From the NCBI GenBank assembly GCA_016710275.1, contig JADJXS010000001.1, forward strand, positions 1-64,000: a DNA stretch of 64,000 bases. Direction: 5' to 3'. Positions 25,835 to 34,634 of this stretch are shown here, piece after piece (position 1 is the first letter of the stretch; each line of letters begins with the position of its first letter). The position numbers were made by a program, and so were the translations under genes. The notes below the pieces were generated by a model that was not told the origin of the DNA, did not search any database, and saw only the letters and a program-made list of their open reading frames with translations. The stretch comes from Phycisphaerales bacterium (GTDB lineage: Bacteria; Planctomycetota; Phycisphaerae; UBA1845; Fen-1342).

Positions 25835-26553
25835 ATAGCACCCGTGCCGACAAGATTCTGTCCCACCTCGCAGCGTACCGGGTGTCGGTCCGCGAGATCC
25901 TTGAGCAACACCTGTTCGGCGGGCGAACGGTGGGTCGCGAACTATGGGAGCTTTCAACGGAACGCGGCTTGATCTCCGCCCGACAGGTCTTGAGCCGCCA
26001 GCGGTCCTACTACCAGCTCACCCACCGTGGGGCTAGCCATCTTGGATTGTCGGAACACTGGGCGAGGACGTTCGGAGCACAAAGCCTCATTTCGAACCTA
26101 TCGCTCGCGTGGTTCTGCTGCATGGGGCAGCTAGAACGACGCCGCGTGGAACGTGACGCCCTCACCGAAAAATTCGGCTTTAGAGTGCCCGGCGGATATC
26201 ACTGCGTCGAAAAAGACGGAAAGGCGTTTCGATTTTATCGCGTCTACGTTCCGATGCCCGGAACGCGTGTCCGCGAGGTCACACGAACACTCCGCGACCT
26301 TCTGTCTCGTTCGCTTGAGGACAAGAATCTGAAAGGCTTAATCGAAGACCGAGTCTATGGCTTCGCCGCTTTGCTCGAAACGGAAATGCGAGCGGAGGCG
26401 GTTCGCGACCGCGTTCGATTCGCCGAGGCGGGTCAGCCGCCTCTCGCGGCGGCCGCTCACTTACGCGTAGAATCGGTGCCGGATTTCGCAGGCACGACAG
26501 GACTAGCGGGTGCCACAGATGTTTTTTCGAAAAAAGACACCGAAGCCGATTGA
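25828..26553 (+). CDS. Hypothetical winged-helix protein in the TraG operon
   Basis: About 241 aa from a TTG at 25828 that overlaps the previous stop (GGGGG 8 bases upstream); GTG at 25813 is an alternative. N-terminal KILSHLAAYRVSVREILEQH and LWELSTERGLISARQV look like a winged helix similar in layout to its neighbour, and SYYQLTHRGASHLGL extends it. The C-terminus is helical. It overlaps the ATPase gene by about 35 bases. Function unknown; possibly a relative of replication-relaxation proteins. Confidence 0.55.
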   Translation: MVDSTRADKILSHLAAYRVSVREILEQHLFGGRTVGRELWELSTERGLISARQVLSRQRSYYQLTHRGASHLGLSEHWARTFGAQSLISNLSLAWFCCMGQLERRRVERDALTEKFGFRVPGGYHCVEKDGKAFRFYRVYVPMPGTRVREVTRTLRDLLSRSLEDKNLKGLIEDRVYGFAALLETEMRAEAVRDRVRFAEAGQPPLAAAAHLRVESVPDFAGTTGLAGATDVFSKKDTEAD

Positions 26554-28504
26554 CCTCTCGGCCTTGGACGCATTCAAGACGGCCGCGAACACGCCCGACC
26601 TGGACGGGACCGGGTCATTTAATCCGGCCTCTCCGATTGAGGACGTGCCGCAGCCAACGTCGTTTGAGCAGAATCCGTTCGACGAATGGCGAAGCCTTGG
26701 CGAAGAAGCATGGCGAGTTCTGAACGAGCGGCGAATCGCTGAGATCTTTCCGGGATGCGACGACTTCGACGCTTGCTCGGAATTCCTGCTCTATTGGGAA
26801 CTGATTCAGCGATCTTCGTCCCGGTATCGCAGAGAAATTTTTGTCGGCCTTCGCCCATCGCCGGAGAAACCGGCCCCGGCGTTCGTGCCGCGATCAACCT
26901 TTGACGGCCACTCCTACATTCTTGGGAAACCGGCTCGCGGCAAAACGAGCCAGGCCCTCACGACCCTTCTCTTGCAGCTTGCCTACCCCGAGAATCCAGG
27001 CGACGAGCCTCCCGCAATCGTCATTATCGATTTGAAGCCGCAGGGGGACCGATTTCTTCGAGCCGTCGCAGACCTTATCGCCCAACAACGCGGGCAGGAA
27101 CTTCGCTTTTTCTCGAATGCCGCCCGTTACGAGAGTTTGCTGTTTGACCCTTGGACGGTGATTGGCTCGCGAAACGACATGCAGGCCCAGGCAGAAACGC
27201 TCTTCAAGGGAATGTCGCTGATTCACCCGGAGAGCCAAGACTCCGTCTTCTTCATGAATGAGCAACGCTACGTGCTTGAGAAAGCACTTCTCAGAAAGCC
27301 CCGAAGCCTTCGCGAGCTGATTCTGATCTTAGAGGGATTAACTCGCGAGAAAGGCGGCAACAGCGAAGCTCGCGGTGCTCATGGTGCGTTGCAGATCTTT
27401 GAAAACGCCACCAACATCGTAGTCGATGGACGTGTACCTCCGGGTGCCGAAGTCATCGACTTTCGCAATCTGCTCAACCATCGTGAAGTGCTCTACGTTC
27501 ACCTTGAGTCGGACGAGAAGCATCTATCCTCGCAGGCCACGGGCAAACTACTCCTGTCATGCTTGTTGACCGCCGCCAAACAGCGGCGAGAGGACGAGCA
27601 ACTTGACGCAGCGAAAGTCTACGTCGCGATTGATGAATTTCACCGACTCGCCGCTCAGAACGTGGTGAGCTTCCTTGAAACGTCGCGAGACATCGTCCAC
27701 TTCATTTTGTCGCATCAAAGCCCCGAGTCCCTACGGTCCAAAAACGACGACTTGTTCCGGCTGCTCTTCGATATCACAAGTTTTCAACAATATCTTTCTC
27801 TGACCAATGCTGATGCGATTGATTTGCTTCGACTCGTATCAAGCCGCCGTTCAGAATTCCTTCAATCTTCGAGTCGCGGAACGACGCAGAGTCGCAGTGA
27901 ATCGACCGGATGGAATGAAGGACGCACCGAAGGAACGTCCGGCGGCTACTCATACTCATACGGTCTGTACGGCAAAGAAGAACGCTGGTCCGACGGCTGG
28001 AATGAATCGCGGAGCCAGGGAATTTCCGGAGGCACGCAGAGCGGCCGAGCGGACCATCAGGGAACAGGGGAAAGCGAAACCAAGATACCAGCATTGACGC
28101 CCGAGATGATCGTTCGGGTCAACGACCCCGGCGAACGAGTATCGCTGATTGTCTCCTGGGGCGAGCAGGACTCGTCGATTTCCCCGTTCCAAGGTGGGCC
28201 GACGCTCGTGCATCGGATCTTTCCTTTTTCCAAGTCACTCGCCGACAGTTTTCGTCGCGATGCCTGGCCGCTTCGTACGCCTCCCACGCATTCCGCTCAA
28301 AGCAGCGAACCTAAAGGACCGCTGTTCCTCCCCGGACCGAAGGCGAAGGGCCGCACGAAGCGTGACCATTACAACGACATCGGAGAGGACTTGTTCAATG
28401 CGTCCGGGACGAAGCCTGTAGGCGGCAAGCGTTCGCGGGCGTCAAAGCCCAAGAAGAAGAAGGGTCCAAAAAAGACAAAAGGCTCCGAGGAGCCTTTGGT
28501 CTGA
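26519..28504 (+). CDS. TraG/TraD-like AAA ATPase
   Basis: 661 aa. Walker A SYILGKPARGKTSQAL near residue 145 and Walker B VYVAIDEFHRLA near 370, with the RecA-like fold of coupling proteins and TraG-type ATPases. The C-terminus has a Ser/Gly/Trp-rich stretch of imperfect repeats (GWNEGRTEGTSGG, GWNESRSQGISGG) and a very basic tail (KPKKKKGPKKTK). No N-terminal membrane segment. ATG at 26519; an in-frame GTG three codons earlier is possible. Likely the coupling protein of this element, which has no relaxase visible; the neighbouring element has a MobF relaxase. Confidence 0.75.
   Translation: MFFRKKTPKPIDLSALDAFKTAANTPDLDGTGSFNPASPIEDVPQPTSFEQNPFDEWRSLGEEAWRVLNERRIAEIFPGCDDFDACSEFLLYWELIQRSSSRYRREIFVGLRPSPEKPAPAFVPRSTFDGHSYILGKPARGKTSQALTTLLLQLAYPENPGDEPPAIVIIDLKPQGDRFLRAVADLIAQQRGQELRFFSNAARYESLLFDPWTVIGSRNDMQAQAETLFKGMSLIHPESQDSVFFMNEQRYVLEKALLRKPRSLRELILILEGLTREKGGNSEARGAHGALQIFENATNIVVDGRVPPGAEVIDFRNLLNHREVLYVHLESDEKHLSSQATGKLLLSCLLTAAKQRREDEQLDAAKVYVAIDEFHRLAAQNVVSFLETSRDIVHFILSHQSPESLRSKNDDLFRLLFDITSFQQYLSLTNADAIDLLRLVSSRRSEFLQSSSRGTTQSRSESTGWNEGRTEGTSGGYSYSYGLYGKEERWSDGWNESRSQGISGGTQSGRADHQGTGESETKIPALTPEMIVRVNDPGERVSLIVSWGEQDSSISPFQGGPTLVHRIFPFSKSLADSFRRDAWPLRTPPTHSAQSSEPKGPLFLPGPKAKGRTKRDHYNDIGEDLFNASGTKPVGGKRSRASKPKKKKGPKKTKGSEEPLV
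28480..28499 (+). terminator. Hairpin at the end of the TraG-like gene
   Basis: AAAGGCTCC and GGAGCCTTT form a 9-bp stem with a 2-base loop overlapping the last codons. No long T run, so termination strength is uncertain. Confidence 0.4.
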
Positions 28505-28741
28505 TTGACCTAGGTCCATATGCCCTCCATTGTTTTTGGCTTTTCCGCTCAGAGCCGCGAGATTGCGACCCTCAGTAAAAAAACCGAGAGAGCTTCGACC
28601 CAAATCAGTCTCCCGTCAGGATTAAACTCGGGACGGGTGCGAGTGTGAAAAACACCGTTAGCTGATCAATCTTATACGGCGTCCAGGCGTCCGGCCACTT
28701 CGACGTTGAGAACCCGGTCGAAAACGTGCTATCGTCGGACC

Positions 28742-28918
28742 ATGCTAAACGCCTTCGATCGATTCATGAAATGGTACGGGGCACCGTCTCCGAACGATGA
28801 ACACGTTGACAACTGGCTCCAGTTTTCATGGTGGCGAGTGATCATCACTGGAATCGTCATCGGATTCGTGCCAGCAACGATCCTCTTCGATAACCTGTAC
28901 CACTATCTACTCGACTAA
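28742..28918 (+). CDS. Small single-pass membrane protein
   Basis: 58 aa, MLNAFDRFMKWYGAPSPN at the start and one hydrophobic span (VIITGIVIGFVPATILF). ATG at 28742; no strong ribosome-binding site. Followed by a bidirectional hairpin terminator and a convergent gene, also for a small membrane protein. Function unknown. Confidence 0.5.
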   Translation: MLNAFDRFMKWYGAPSPNDEHVDNWLQFSWWRVIITGIVIGFVPATILFDNLYHYLLD

Positions 28919-28923
28919 AGGAG

Positions 28924-28955
28924 GCGTGCTCCCGTGCGTTAACACGGGAACACGC
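28924..28955. terminator. Bidirectional terminator between convergent small genes
   Basis: GCGTG-TCCCGTG pairs with CACGGGA-CACGC around a 6-base loop, between the 28.7-kb plus-strand and 28.96-kb minus-strand genes. Confidence 0.6.
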
Positions 28956-28963
28956 CGCTGGAT

Positions 28964-29161
28964 TTAGCGGGCGAACGAATCAACCAAGATGCGGACCAAG
29001 AAAACTTGGGCCGCTAGAGCCAATCCGATCAGCACACCAACCAGCAAGAGGCCACGCTCGTTCGCACGAGCTTTAGCCTCTCGCACTTTCGCTTTCCAAA
29101 GGACGAATTGCATCGTCTCCAGAAATCGACGTGCGTTTTCACGGTCTTTCTCATCAAGCAT
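28964..29161 (-). CDS. Small membrane-anchored helical protein
   Basis: 65 aa. A charged helical N-terminal half (DEKDRENARRFLETMQ, KAKVREAKARANERG) and a C-terminal membrane span (LLLVGVLIGLALAAQVFLV). ATG at 29161 with TGAGGAAAT upstream. Convergent with the 28.7-kb gene. Unknown function. Confidence 0.55.
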   Translation of the reverse strand: MLDEKDRENARRFLETMQFVLWKAKVREAKARANERGLLLVGVLIGLALAAQVFLVRILVDSFAR

Positions 29162-29463
29162 ATTTCCTCACAGTTAAGGACCACCTCTCAAAGAGAGGCA
29201 GGGAGCATCGGCTCCGTTGGCGGCAGGCCGTCAACGCAGCGGATGAGCCGGAAAAGTCTGAGAACGACCGAGGCTGCAAAGTTTTTTGATTGCCGAGCAG
29301 CAGCAGCAATGTGAAAACGCTCCTGTCGCCGGTCCCGAACGGACCCGAAGTGGCCCGCCCGAAACTCGCCGCAACCCATTCTATCTAGGCGGCGGCCTCT
29401 GCGTTATAATCGCGGCCGCAAAAATTCCCGACTGCCAAGAGGATTCGAGGTTGACGGTGAGCC
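29162..29463. other. Intergenic region with a possible promoter
   Basis: About 300 bases without a gene. A TATAAT at 29404-29409 on the plus strand could serve the following gene; no convincing -35 is seen. Confidence 0.4.
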
Positions 29464-30546
29464 ATGCACGGAAGTGCCGCACGACAAGAGGGTTACGGTC
29501 AGGACGCTCCGGCATGGAACGGCACGCGGACGCTCTTTGAAGTTCTAGGCGTGCCCGAGGACGCCACCGCCGCAGACGTGCAGGCCGCCTACGGGCGGCA
29601 TTATAGCGACGCGAAGATTGCGGGACGCGAGGTTCGCTCCGACATCGCATTGGCTCGCAGCATCCTTATGGGCGACGAGCAACGGCGGTTCTATCGGGAC
29701 CGCATTCGCGATTGCCGCACGAAGCAGCCCCTCACCATTCCGGCGGAGAAGAGGCCCGAGTTTCTCGCCTTTTGCGAACGCGTCCAAATTCGATGGTGGG
29801 CAGACCCCAGTGAAGCGGGCGTGTTTCACCTCAGGATGCCGGGCCAGCAGCCGCCCGATTTCGTCGTGGACGCCAGTCGCATCGAGCAACGACGGCAACG
29901 CCTCGACGACCGCGAGGTAGAGCGGAAAGAAGACCGTGCGTACCGGCGAAGCAACGCAGGGAAGGTTTTTTTTCTGCGTTTCGGTTACACGTACGCCTTC
30001 GCGTTCGCCGCCGTCGCACTCTTCGCGGTGATTCTCGTATGGGGCTTTGACGGGACGTTTAGCCGCTTGCTGCACGTCTCAGACACGCTTCAGGAACGCG
30101 GGGACAAACAGATTGAGAGGGACGAACGCGAGGCGTTCGCTCTCGCGAATGACGCACTAACGCAGCTTCAAACCAACCTCGACTCGTTTCGCGAGACGGT
30201 GCGGCGAGACTTGGGCACATCGATAGACGCAAAGACCATCCCCGACGAATTGGCGACCGTAATCAGCAAGGAATCGACCGTTGCGGCCGCATGGAAGGCA
30301 CTTCGAGACGCCAATGCCGCACTCGCAGGGCTGCCAGACCGCGTGCGTACGAAAGAAGCCATCCAGCGACGCATGAACGAAAAGAGCGTCCTGAAGGCCG
30401 ACCTGGACTCACTCCGGGAGATGCAAACTTGGGCTGAGAACGCCGAGACGAAACTGAAAACGACGAAGCAGAATATCGAACACATCCGAGCGATGCTCGA
30501 AGCCGAGCAATTCAATCGAGCGGGACAGAGTAATAAGGAGCCTTAA
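29464..30546 (+). CDS. J-domain-like membrane protein with coiled coil, lacking HPD
   Basis: 360 aa. Residues about 20-80 (RTLFEVLGVPEDATAADVQA, AYGRHYSDAKIAG) look like a J-domain, but the Hsp70-stimulating HPD loop is replaced by YSD, so co-chaperone activity is doubtful. A membrane span lies near residue 175 (AFAFAAVALFAVILVWGF), followed by a long helical, probably coiled-coil, C-terminus. ATG at 29464. It precedes a secreted coiled-coil protein by 3 bases and probably works with it at the envelope. No family recognised beyond the J-like part. Confidence 0.6.
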   Translation: MHGSAARQEGYGQDAPAWNGTRTLFEVLGVPEDATAADVQAAYGRHYSDAKIAGREVRSDIALARSILMGDEQRRFYRDRIRDCRTKQPLTIPAEKRPEFLAFCERVQIRWWADPSEAGVFHLRMPGQQPPDFVVDASRIEQRRQRLDDREVERKEDRAYRRSNAGKVFFLRFGYTYAFAFAAVALFAVILVWGFDGTFSRLLHVSDTLQERGDKQIERDEREAFALANDALTQLQTNLDSFRETVRRDLGTSIDAKTIPDELATVISKESTVAAAWKALRDANAALAGLPDRVRTKEAIQRRMNEKSVLKADLDSLREMQTWAENAETKLKTTKQNIEHIRAMLEAEQFNRAGQSNKEP

Positions 30547-30549
30547 CCG

Positions 30550-31809
30550 ATGCCGATTCGCCGCATACCGTTAATTGCGTTGTTGATGATTGTCGCCGGA
30601 AGCAACGCTTACCCCGTTCAGGAAACACCCGCAAGCCAACCGGCCGAAACGACGATGCAGCGTGAGGACCAGGTTCGCCGTCGCGTGCTTCGCGACTTCC
30701 AAAGCGACATCCTCGCCGCCAAGTCCGCACTCACCGAGCTGCGAGAAGCAGCCGACAAGCACGCGAAAAATCTGAAAGATCTTCTCTCTAATGATGCGGG
30801 CAAGAGGCTGGCTCGGGACGCCGTCGCTGTGATGACGTACGTGCAGATTCGAGACGAGCCGCCACCACCGGCCGACTTCATTACACGAAAGCTCCAAACG
30901 GTTGAGGACGTTCAGCAGAGCGTGGAAGCGAAGCTCGCGATGCCTTTCATCGAGGATCTGCCTGCCCCTCAGACCCGCCGCGAAATTCTTGATGCTTACG
31001 CGTGGGCGAAAGGTAAGGCGGACCGTTTAGCGGATCGCCGTGACTCGCTCCAGGCTCTCTTAGCCACTGCCAGCAATGAAGGCGACGTATCGAAGTCGGC
31101 GACTCTTGAGCAGGCCATCAGCGAGTACAAGAACCGTTATACACGATTCCTCAATGAGGGTTGGCAGAAAGGCGAAGCCCAAGCCGCCGGACGTGCTCAG
31201 CAGACGATGAGCGAGGCAGGCGAGAAGGCGGCTCTTGAGCAAGCGAATCAGAAGGCTCGGCTCGAACTGGAAAAAGCGAATGCTGAAATCTCTCGCATGA
31301 AGGCCGAACACGACGTGGAACTTCGCCGACTTCGCGAAGAGCAGGAGCAGAAACTCGCGGATGTGGACCGTCAACTCGCTATCGCCCGTGCAGCCCGGCT
31401 TAAGCAAGAAGCCGAGACGACCGTAATCGCACAGAAGGGCGAGGAAGATGCCGCGAAAGTCCTCAAGCGAAAGAGGTGCCAAGACCCCGAACTTAAGTCG
31501 CTGCTCGCTTCGCTGCTGGCTGAAGGATATCGCCAACCAGGGCAACATGAGCCGACTATCGATAAGCAGCCGATCTCGCTTGGAGCACTTCGTTCAGTCG
31601 GTGCGTTGGAACGCACGGTAACGGGCCTCAGTCTGCTGACGGAAATCTTACGTCACGACGGTTTCTACGACCCAGACCGGCCCATGATGACGTTCCCAGG
31701 CCCGTACGTGAATTTGTCCGGACCGGAGATGGAGAAGATCAAGAAGATTCAGGCGACGTTGAACGAGCTTGGCGAGACGATGGTCGAGATGAGAATGCTC
31801 GCACCCTGA
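30550..31809 (+). CDS. Exported coiled-coil protein
   Basis: 419 aa. A signal peptide (MPIRRIPLIALLMIVAGSNA) is followed by helical segments and a strong coiled coil at about residues 220-290 (KARLELEKANAEISRMKAEH, DVELRRLREEQEQKLADVDR). The C-terminal globular part has no known motif. Three bases after the J-like membrane protein, so translated from the same mRNA. Could form a complex in the periplasm; role unknown. Confidence 0.6.
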   Translation: MPIRRIPLIALLMIVAGSNAYPVQETPASQPAETTMQREDQVRRRVLRDFQSDILAAKSALTELREAADKHAKNLKDLLSNDAGKRLARDAVAVMTYVQIRDEPPPPADFITRKLQTVEDVQQSVEAKLAMPFIEDLPAPQTRREILDAYAWAKGKADRLADRRDSLQALLATASNEGDVSKSATLEQAISEYKNRYTRFLNEGWQKGEAQAAGRAQQTMSEAGEKAALEQANQKARLELEKANAEISRMKAEHDVELRRLREEQEQKLADVDRQLAIARAARLKQEAETTVIAQKGEEDAAKVLKRKRCQDPELKSLLASLLAEGYRQPGQHEPTIDKQPISLGALRSVGALERTVTGLSLLTEILRHDGFYDPDRPMMTFPGPYVNLSGPEMEKIKKIQATLNELGETMVEMRMLAP

Positions 31810-31865
31810 GCACGCAACGGCGACGCCAGCCAAAAAAAAACGGCTGTCACGTCCGTTGCACAGCG

Positions 31866-31990
31866 AGGACACCCTCAGACTCGGGACCATACCGGCAGTA
31901 AGTGAAGCGGGCCGCACGTGTCGGGTCCGGCTCCTGCGAGGACCCGACGACGACGGCCGTGGACGGCAGACCGAAGCGTGACCGTTGCTC
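31866..31990. other. Structured intergenic sequence related to 12.49 kb
   Basis: Shares ordered blocks with the 12494-12641 sequence: GAGGA, CCCTC, CTCGGG, CCGGCAG-AAG, then a hairpin TCGGGTCC / GGACCCGA and GACGGCAGACCGA. It lies upstream of a recombinase gene. A conserved RNA or DNA site carried by both elements is likely; type unknown. Confidence 0.4.
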
Positions 31991-32159
31991 GTGAACAAGG
32001 AGGCGAACCGGTACAGCCGACCGATTACTGTGAACGCAGCAGACCCCCTCACTTTTCGGTTTTCAGGCTTGATAAAGGATGTTATCATGCGCGAACTCGC
32101 GAGGCCGGGACGCCGTTTATAACTCCGGTTCGCAAAGGGTTTTGCGGAGATTTTTCCGG

Positions 32160-33176
32160 ATGACGGCAGCACCTGCCAAATACCAAACGCGACCGGTCGC
32201 CGACTCGGGACAGCACGAGCCGCCCGCGATTGTCCGGTTCGCTGGAAACAAGGCTCGCTTCGCCTACGACGAATTCTTCGCCGGTGAAGAGAACTCGCAT
32301 ACCGAGCGGGCTTACAGGCACGCGGTGACTCGGTTCCTCGCACATTGCGAGACACTCGGCGTCGCGTTGCACCAAATCACGCCCGGCATCCTCAGCGACT
32401 ATCTAAAGAAACTCCAGGCCGAGATTAAGACCCGACACGGCCAGCCGCAACGGTTCCGGCCCGCATCAAAGCCGATGAAGAAGCTCCACCTGGCGGGCAT
32501 CCGAAAGTTTTTCGACAAGCTCGTCGAGCGACACGCGATCATGCTAAACCCCGCACTCTCCGTTCGTGGTCCGAAGCACAGCGTGACGGAAGGCAAGACG
32601 CCAGCCCTTTCCGTCCAGCAAGCTCGCCAAGTGCTTGGGAGCATCGACACGCGTCATGCCCTTGGACGGCGTGACCGAGCAATCATCGCCGTAATGATTT
32701 ATACGGCGGTCCGGGCCGGAGCCGTCGCGAAACTTCGTCGCCGCGATTTCTATAACGACGGGCGTCAGTCCATGCTTCGCTTTGATGAAAAGGGCGGAAA
32801 GATTCGTGACATCCCTGTTCGTCACGACCTCGAAACCTTCGTTGAAGAATACCTCGAATCGGCAGGCCAAAGTGCGGACGACTCCCCGCTCTTTCGATCC
32901 GCGGCGGGTCGCACTGGCAAGCTCAGCGACCATGGAATGACACAGAACGACGTGCTTCGCATGGTGAAACGGCGATTCGCCGAGGCTGGACTGCCTTCGA
33001 ACCGGCTCACTTGTCATTCTTTCCGAGCTACCACGATTACCGACTTGCTAGACCAAGGCGTGCCATTGGAGGATGTCCAGTATCTTGCGGGACATTCCGA
33101 CCCGAGAACCACACGGTTGTACGACCGTCGCAAAAAACAAGTAACCAGAAACATTGTCGAGAGAATTTCTATTTAG
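32160..33176 (+). CDS. Tyrosine recombinase (XerC/D-like)
   Basis: 338 aa. Canonical catalytic residues are present: Arg in YTAVRAGAVAKL, LTCHSFRATTITDLLD (His-x-x-Arg), LAGHSDPRTTRLYDRR with the His and nucleophile Tyr. ATG at 32160 with GGAG 11 bases upstream. It ends 12 bases before the first methylase gene, so it may be co-transcribed with the restriction-modification operon. It may mobilise that cassette, or resolve element dimers; no attachment sites were identified next to it. Confidence 0.8.
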   Translation: MTAAPAKYQTRPVADSGQHEPPAIVRFAGNKARFAYDEFFAGEENSHTERAYRHAVTRFLAHCETLGVALHQITPGILSDYLKKLQAEIKTRHGQPQRFRPASKPMKKLHLAGIRKFFDKLVERHAIMLNPALSVRGPKHSVTEGKTPALSVQQARQVLGSIDTRHALGRRDRAIIAVMIYTAVRAGAVAKLRRRDFYNDGRQSMLRFDEKGGKIRDIPVRHDLETFVEEYLESAGQSADDSPLFRSAAGRTGKLSDHGMTQNDVLRMVKRRFAEAGLPSNRLTCHSFRATTITDLLDQGVPLEDVQYLAGHSDPRTTRLYDRRKKQVTRNIVERISI

Positions 33177-33188
33177 CAAGGCACTTGT

Positions 33189-34616
33189 ATGAGCACAGCA
33201 GCCGCGACATCCCGAAGCGTCGTTTCCGCCCGCAACATCAGTGTCGGCGGTGACGTACGCATAAAGGGACTTACTCCGACAGGCCAATCGACGAACACAC
33301 GCCAAGAATTGGCCCGACTGCTACGCAAGATCAATCGTGATCACCGCTTCCGGCCGCGTCGTGACCTAGCACCCTTTGTGAACTGGAGCGGCAACGCTGC
33401 TTCTCCGATTCACCGCTGGCTGCGATATCGCGAGGCGTATTCTCCCAACTTGATTACCAAGCTCTCTCTAGGCCCCGCAATTCTTGACCCGTTTTGCGGA
33501 TGTGGGTCCATCCTTATCGGTGCTGCACAGAACGGCTACTCGTCCGTCGGGATTGACGTGAACCCCCTCGCAACATTCGCGGCGAAAGTGAAGCTCACTC
33601 CATTAACTCGCGCCCAGTTGACCAGCGTGCGAACTTTTGCCGCGTCGCTCCCGAACCGCCTGCGGGGAATTGAACCTTGGCCGGTCCCCGGTCTGTCGAT
33701 CTCTAGTAAGGTTTTTGAACCCCTCATACTCGACACGATTCTTCGTATCAGATCAGCTTTTGAAGCAGACTTCGCAGGGGACCGCGTCGTCCGAAATTTC
33801 ATTCTGCTTGCATGGGTGGCTATTTTGGAGCGTGTTGGCAGCTATTTCAAGGAAGGTAACGGAATCAAATATCGAAATCGCAAGCGTCTTAAGACGGGCT
33901 ATATCCAACGAGAAGATGGCGAATGGCAGCGTCAGCGATTCGGATCTAATCAGAAGTCGTTTGTGTTGACCGCGTTCCACGCCCAGATCGAAATGATGCT
34001 GGAGGACGCGAAGCACTGGAAGAAGGGTCGCTGGGCTGAACAGCATGTCATCGAGGGCAACGCACTTGAGCTTAGTCGCCTTCTCCCTGACAGGACCTTT
34101 GATTCCGTCGTCTTTAGCCCACCATACGCAAATCGCTTCGACTACTTCGAGTCCATGAAGGTTGAATTGTGGTTCGGAGGATTCGTCGAAACTTACGAAG
34201 ACAACAACAGTCTGCGGAAGATCTCTGTTCGCTCACATCTCGGGGCCGACCTGAACAAGCCATTTGAGGCGTTGCCGCAACTTGAGCAGATAATCGGCTT
34301 GATGGATCGGGATGCGAGTAGTTGGCGAATGGGAGTGCCGAGCTTGTTACGCGGATACTTTGACGATATGCGTCAGACTTTGACGCAGTGTCACGAACGC
34401 ATTGAAAGAGGGAGGTGCTATGTCGTGATCGGAAACTCCGCTTTTGCGGGTGTGATTATTCCTACAGATGCCTTTATCGCGTCGCTGGGACTTGAGTGTG
34501 GTTTCCAAAAGGCTGAGATCTTGGTAGCACGCCATTTGACTGTATCGCCGCAACAACGCAACCAACTCGCCGGGCTTGAGGACCAAATGCGTGAGAGCAT
34601 CGTTGTCCTTTCTTGA
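33189..34616 (+). CDS. DNA methyltransferase 1 of a McrBC-like R-M system
   Basis: 475 aa. SAM motif ILDPFCGCGSILIGAA near residue 100 and catalytic FSPPYANRFDYFES near 315. The S-P-P-Y motif suggests N4-cytosine (or N6-adenine) methylation. The order motif I then motif IV, with a long insertion, differs from the orphan enzyme at 11.4 kb. First of five co-directional genes: two methylases, an unknown protein, a McrB-like ATPase and a McrC-like nuclease. ATG at 33189 with weak ribosome-binding site. Confidence 0.8.
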   Translation: MSTAAATSRSVVSARNISVGGDVRIKGLTPTGQSTNTRQELARLLRKINRDHRFRPRRDLAPFVNWSGNAASPIHRWLRYREAYSPNLITKLSLGPAILDPFCGCGSILIGAAQNGYSSVGIDVNPLATFAAKVKLTPLTRAQLTSVRTFAASLPNRLRGIEPWPVPGLSISSKVFEPLILDTILRIRSAFEADFAGDRVVRNFILLAWVAILERVGSYFKEGNGIKYRNRKRLKTGYIQREDGEWQRQRFGSNQKSFVLTAFHAQIEMMLEDAKHWKKGRWAEQHVIEGNALELSRLLPDRTFDSVVFSPPYANRFDYFESMKVELWFGGFVETYEDNNSLRKISVRSHLGADLNKPFEALPQLEQIIGLMDRDASSWRMGVPSLLRGYFDDMRQTLTQCHERIERGRCYVVIGNSAFAGVIIPTDAFIASLGLECGFQKAEILVARHLTVSPQQRNQLAGLEDQMRESIVVLS

Positions 34617-34634
34617 CGCCGTCACATCTTGAAT

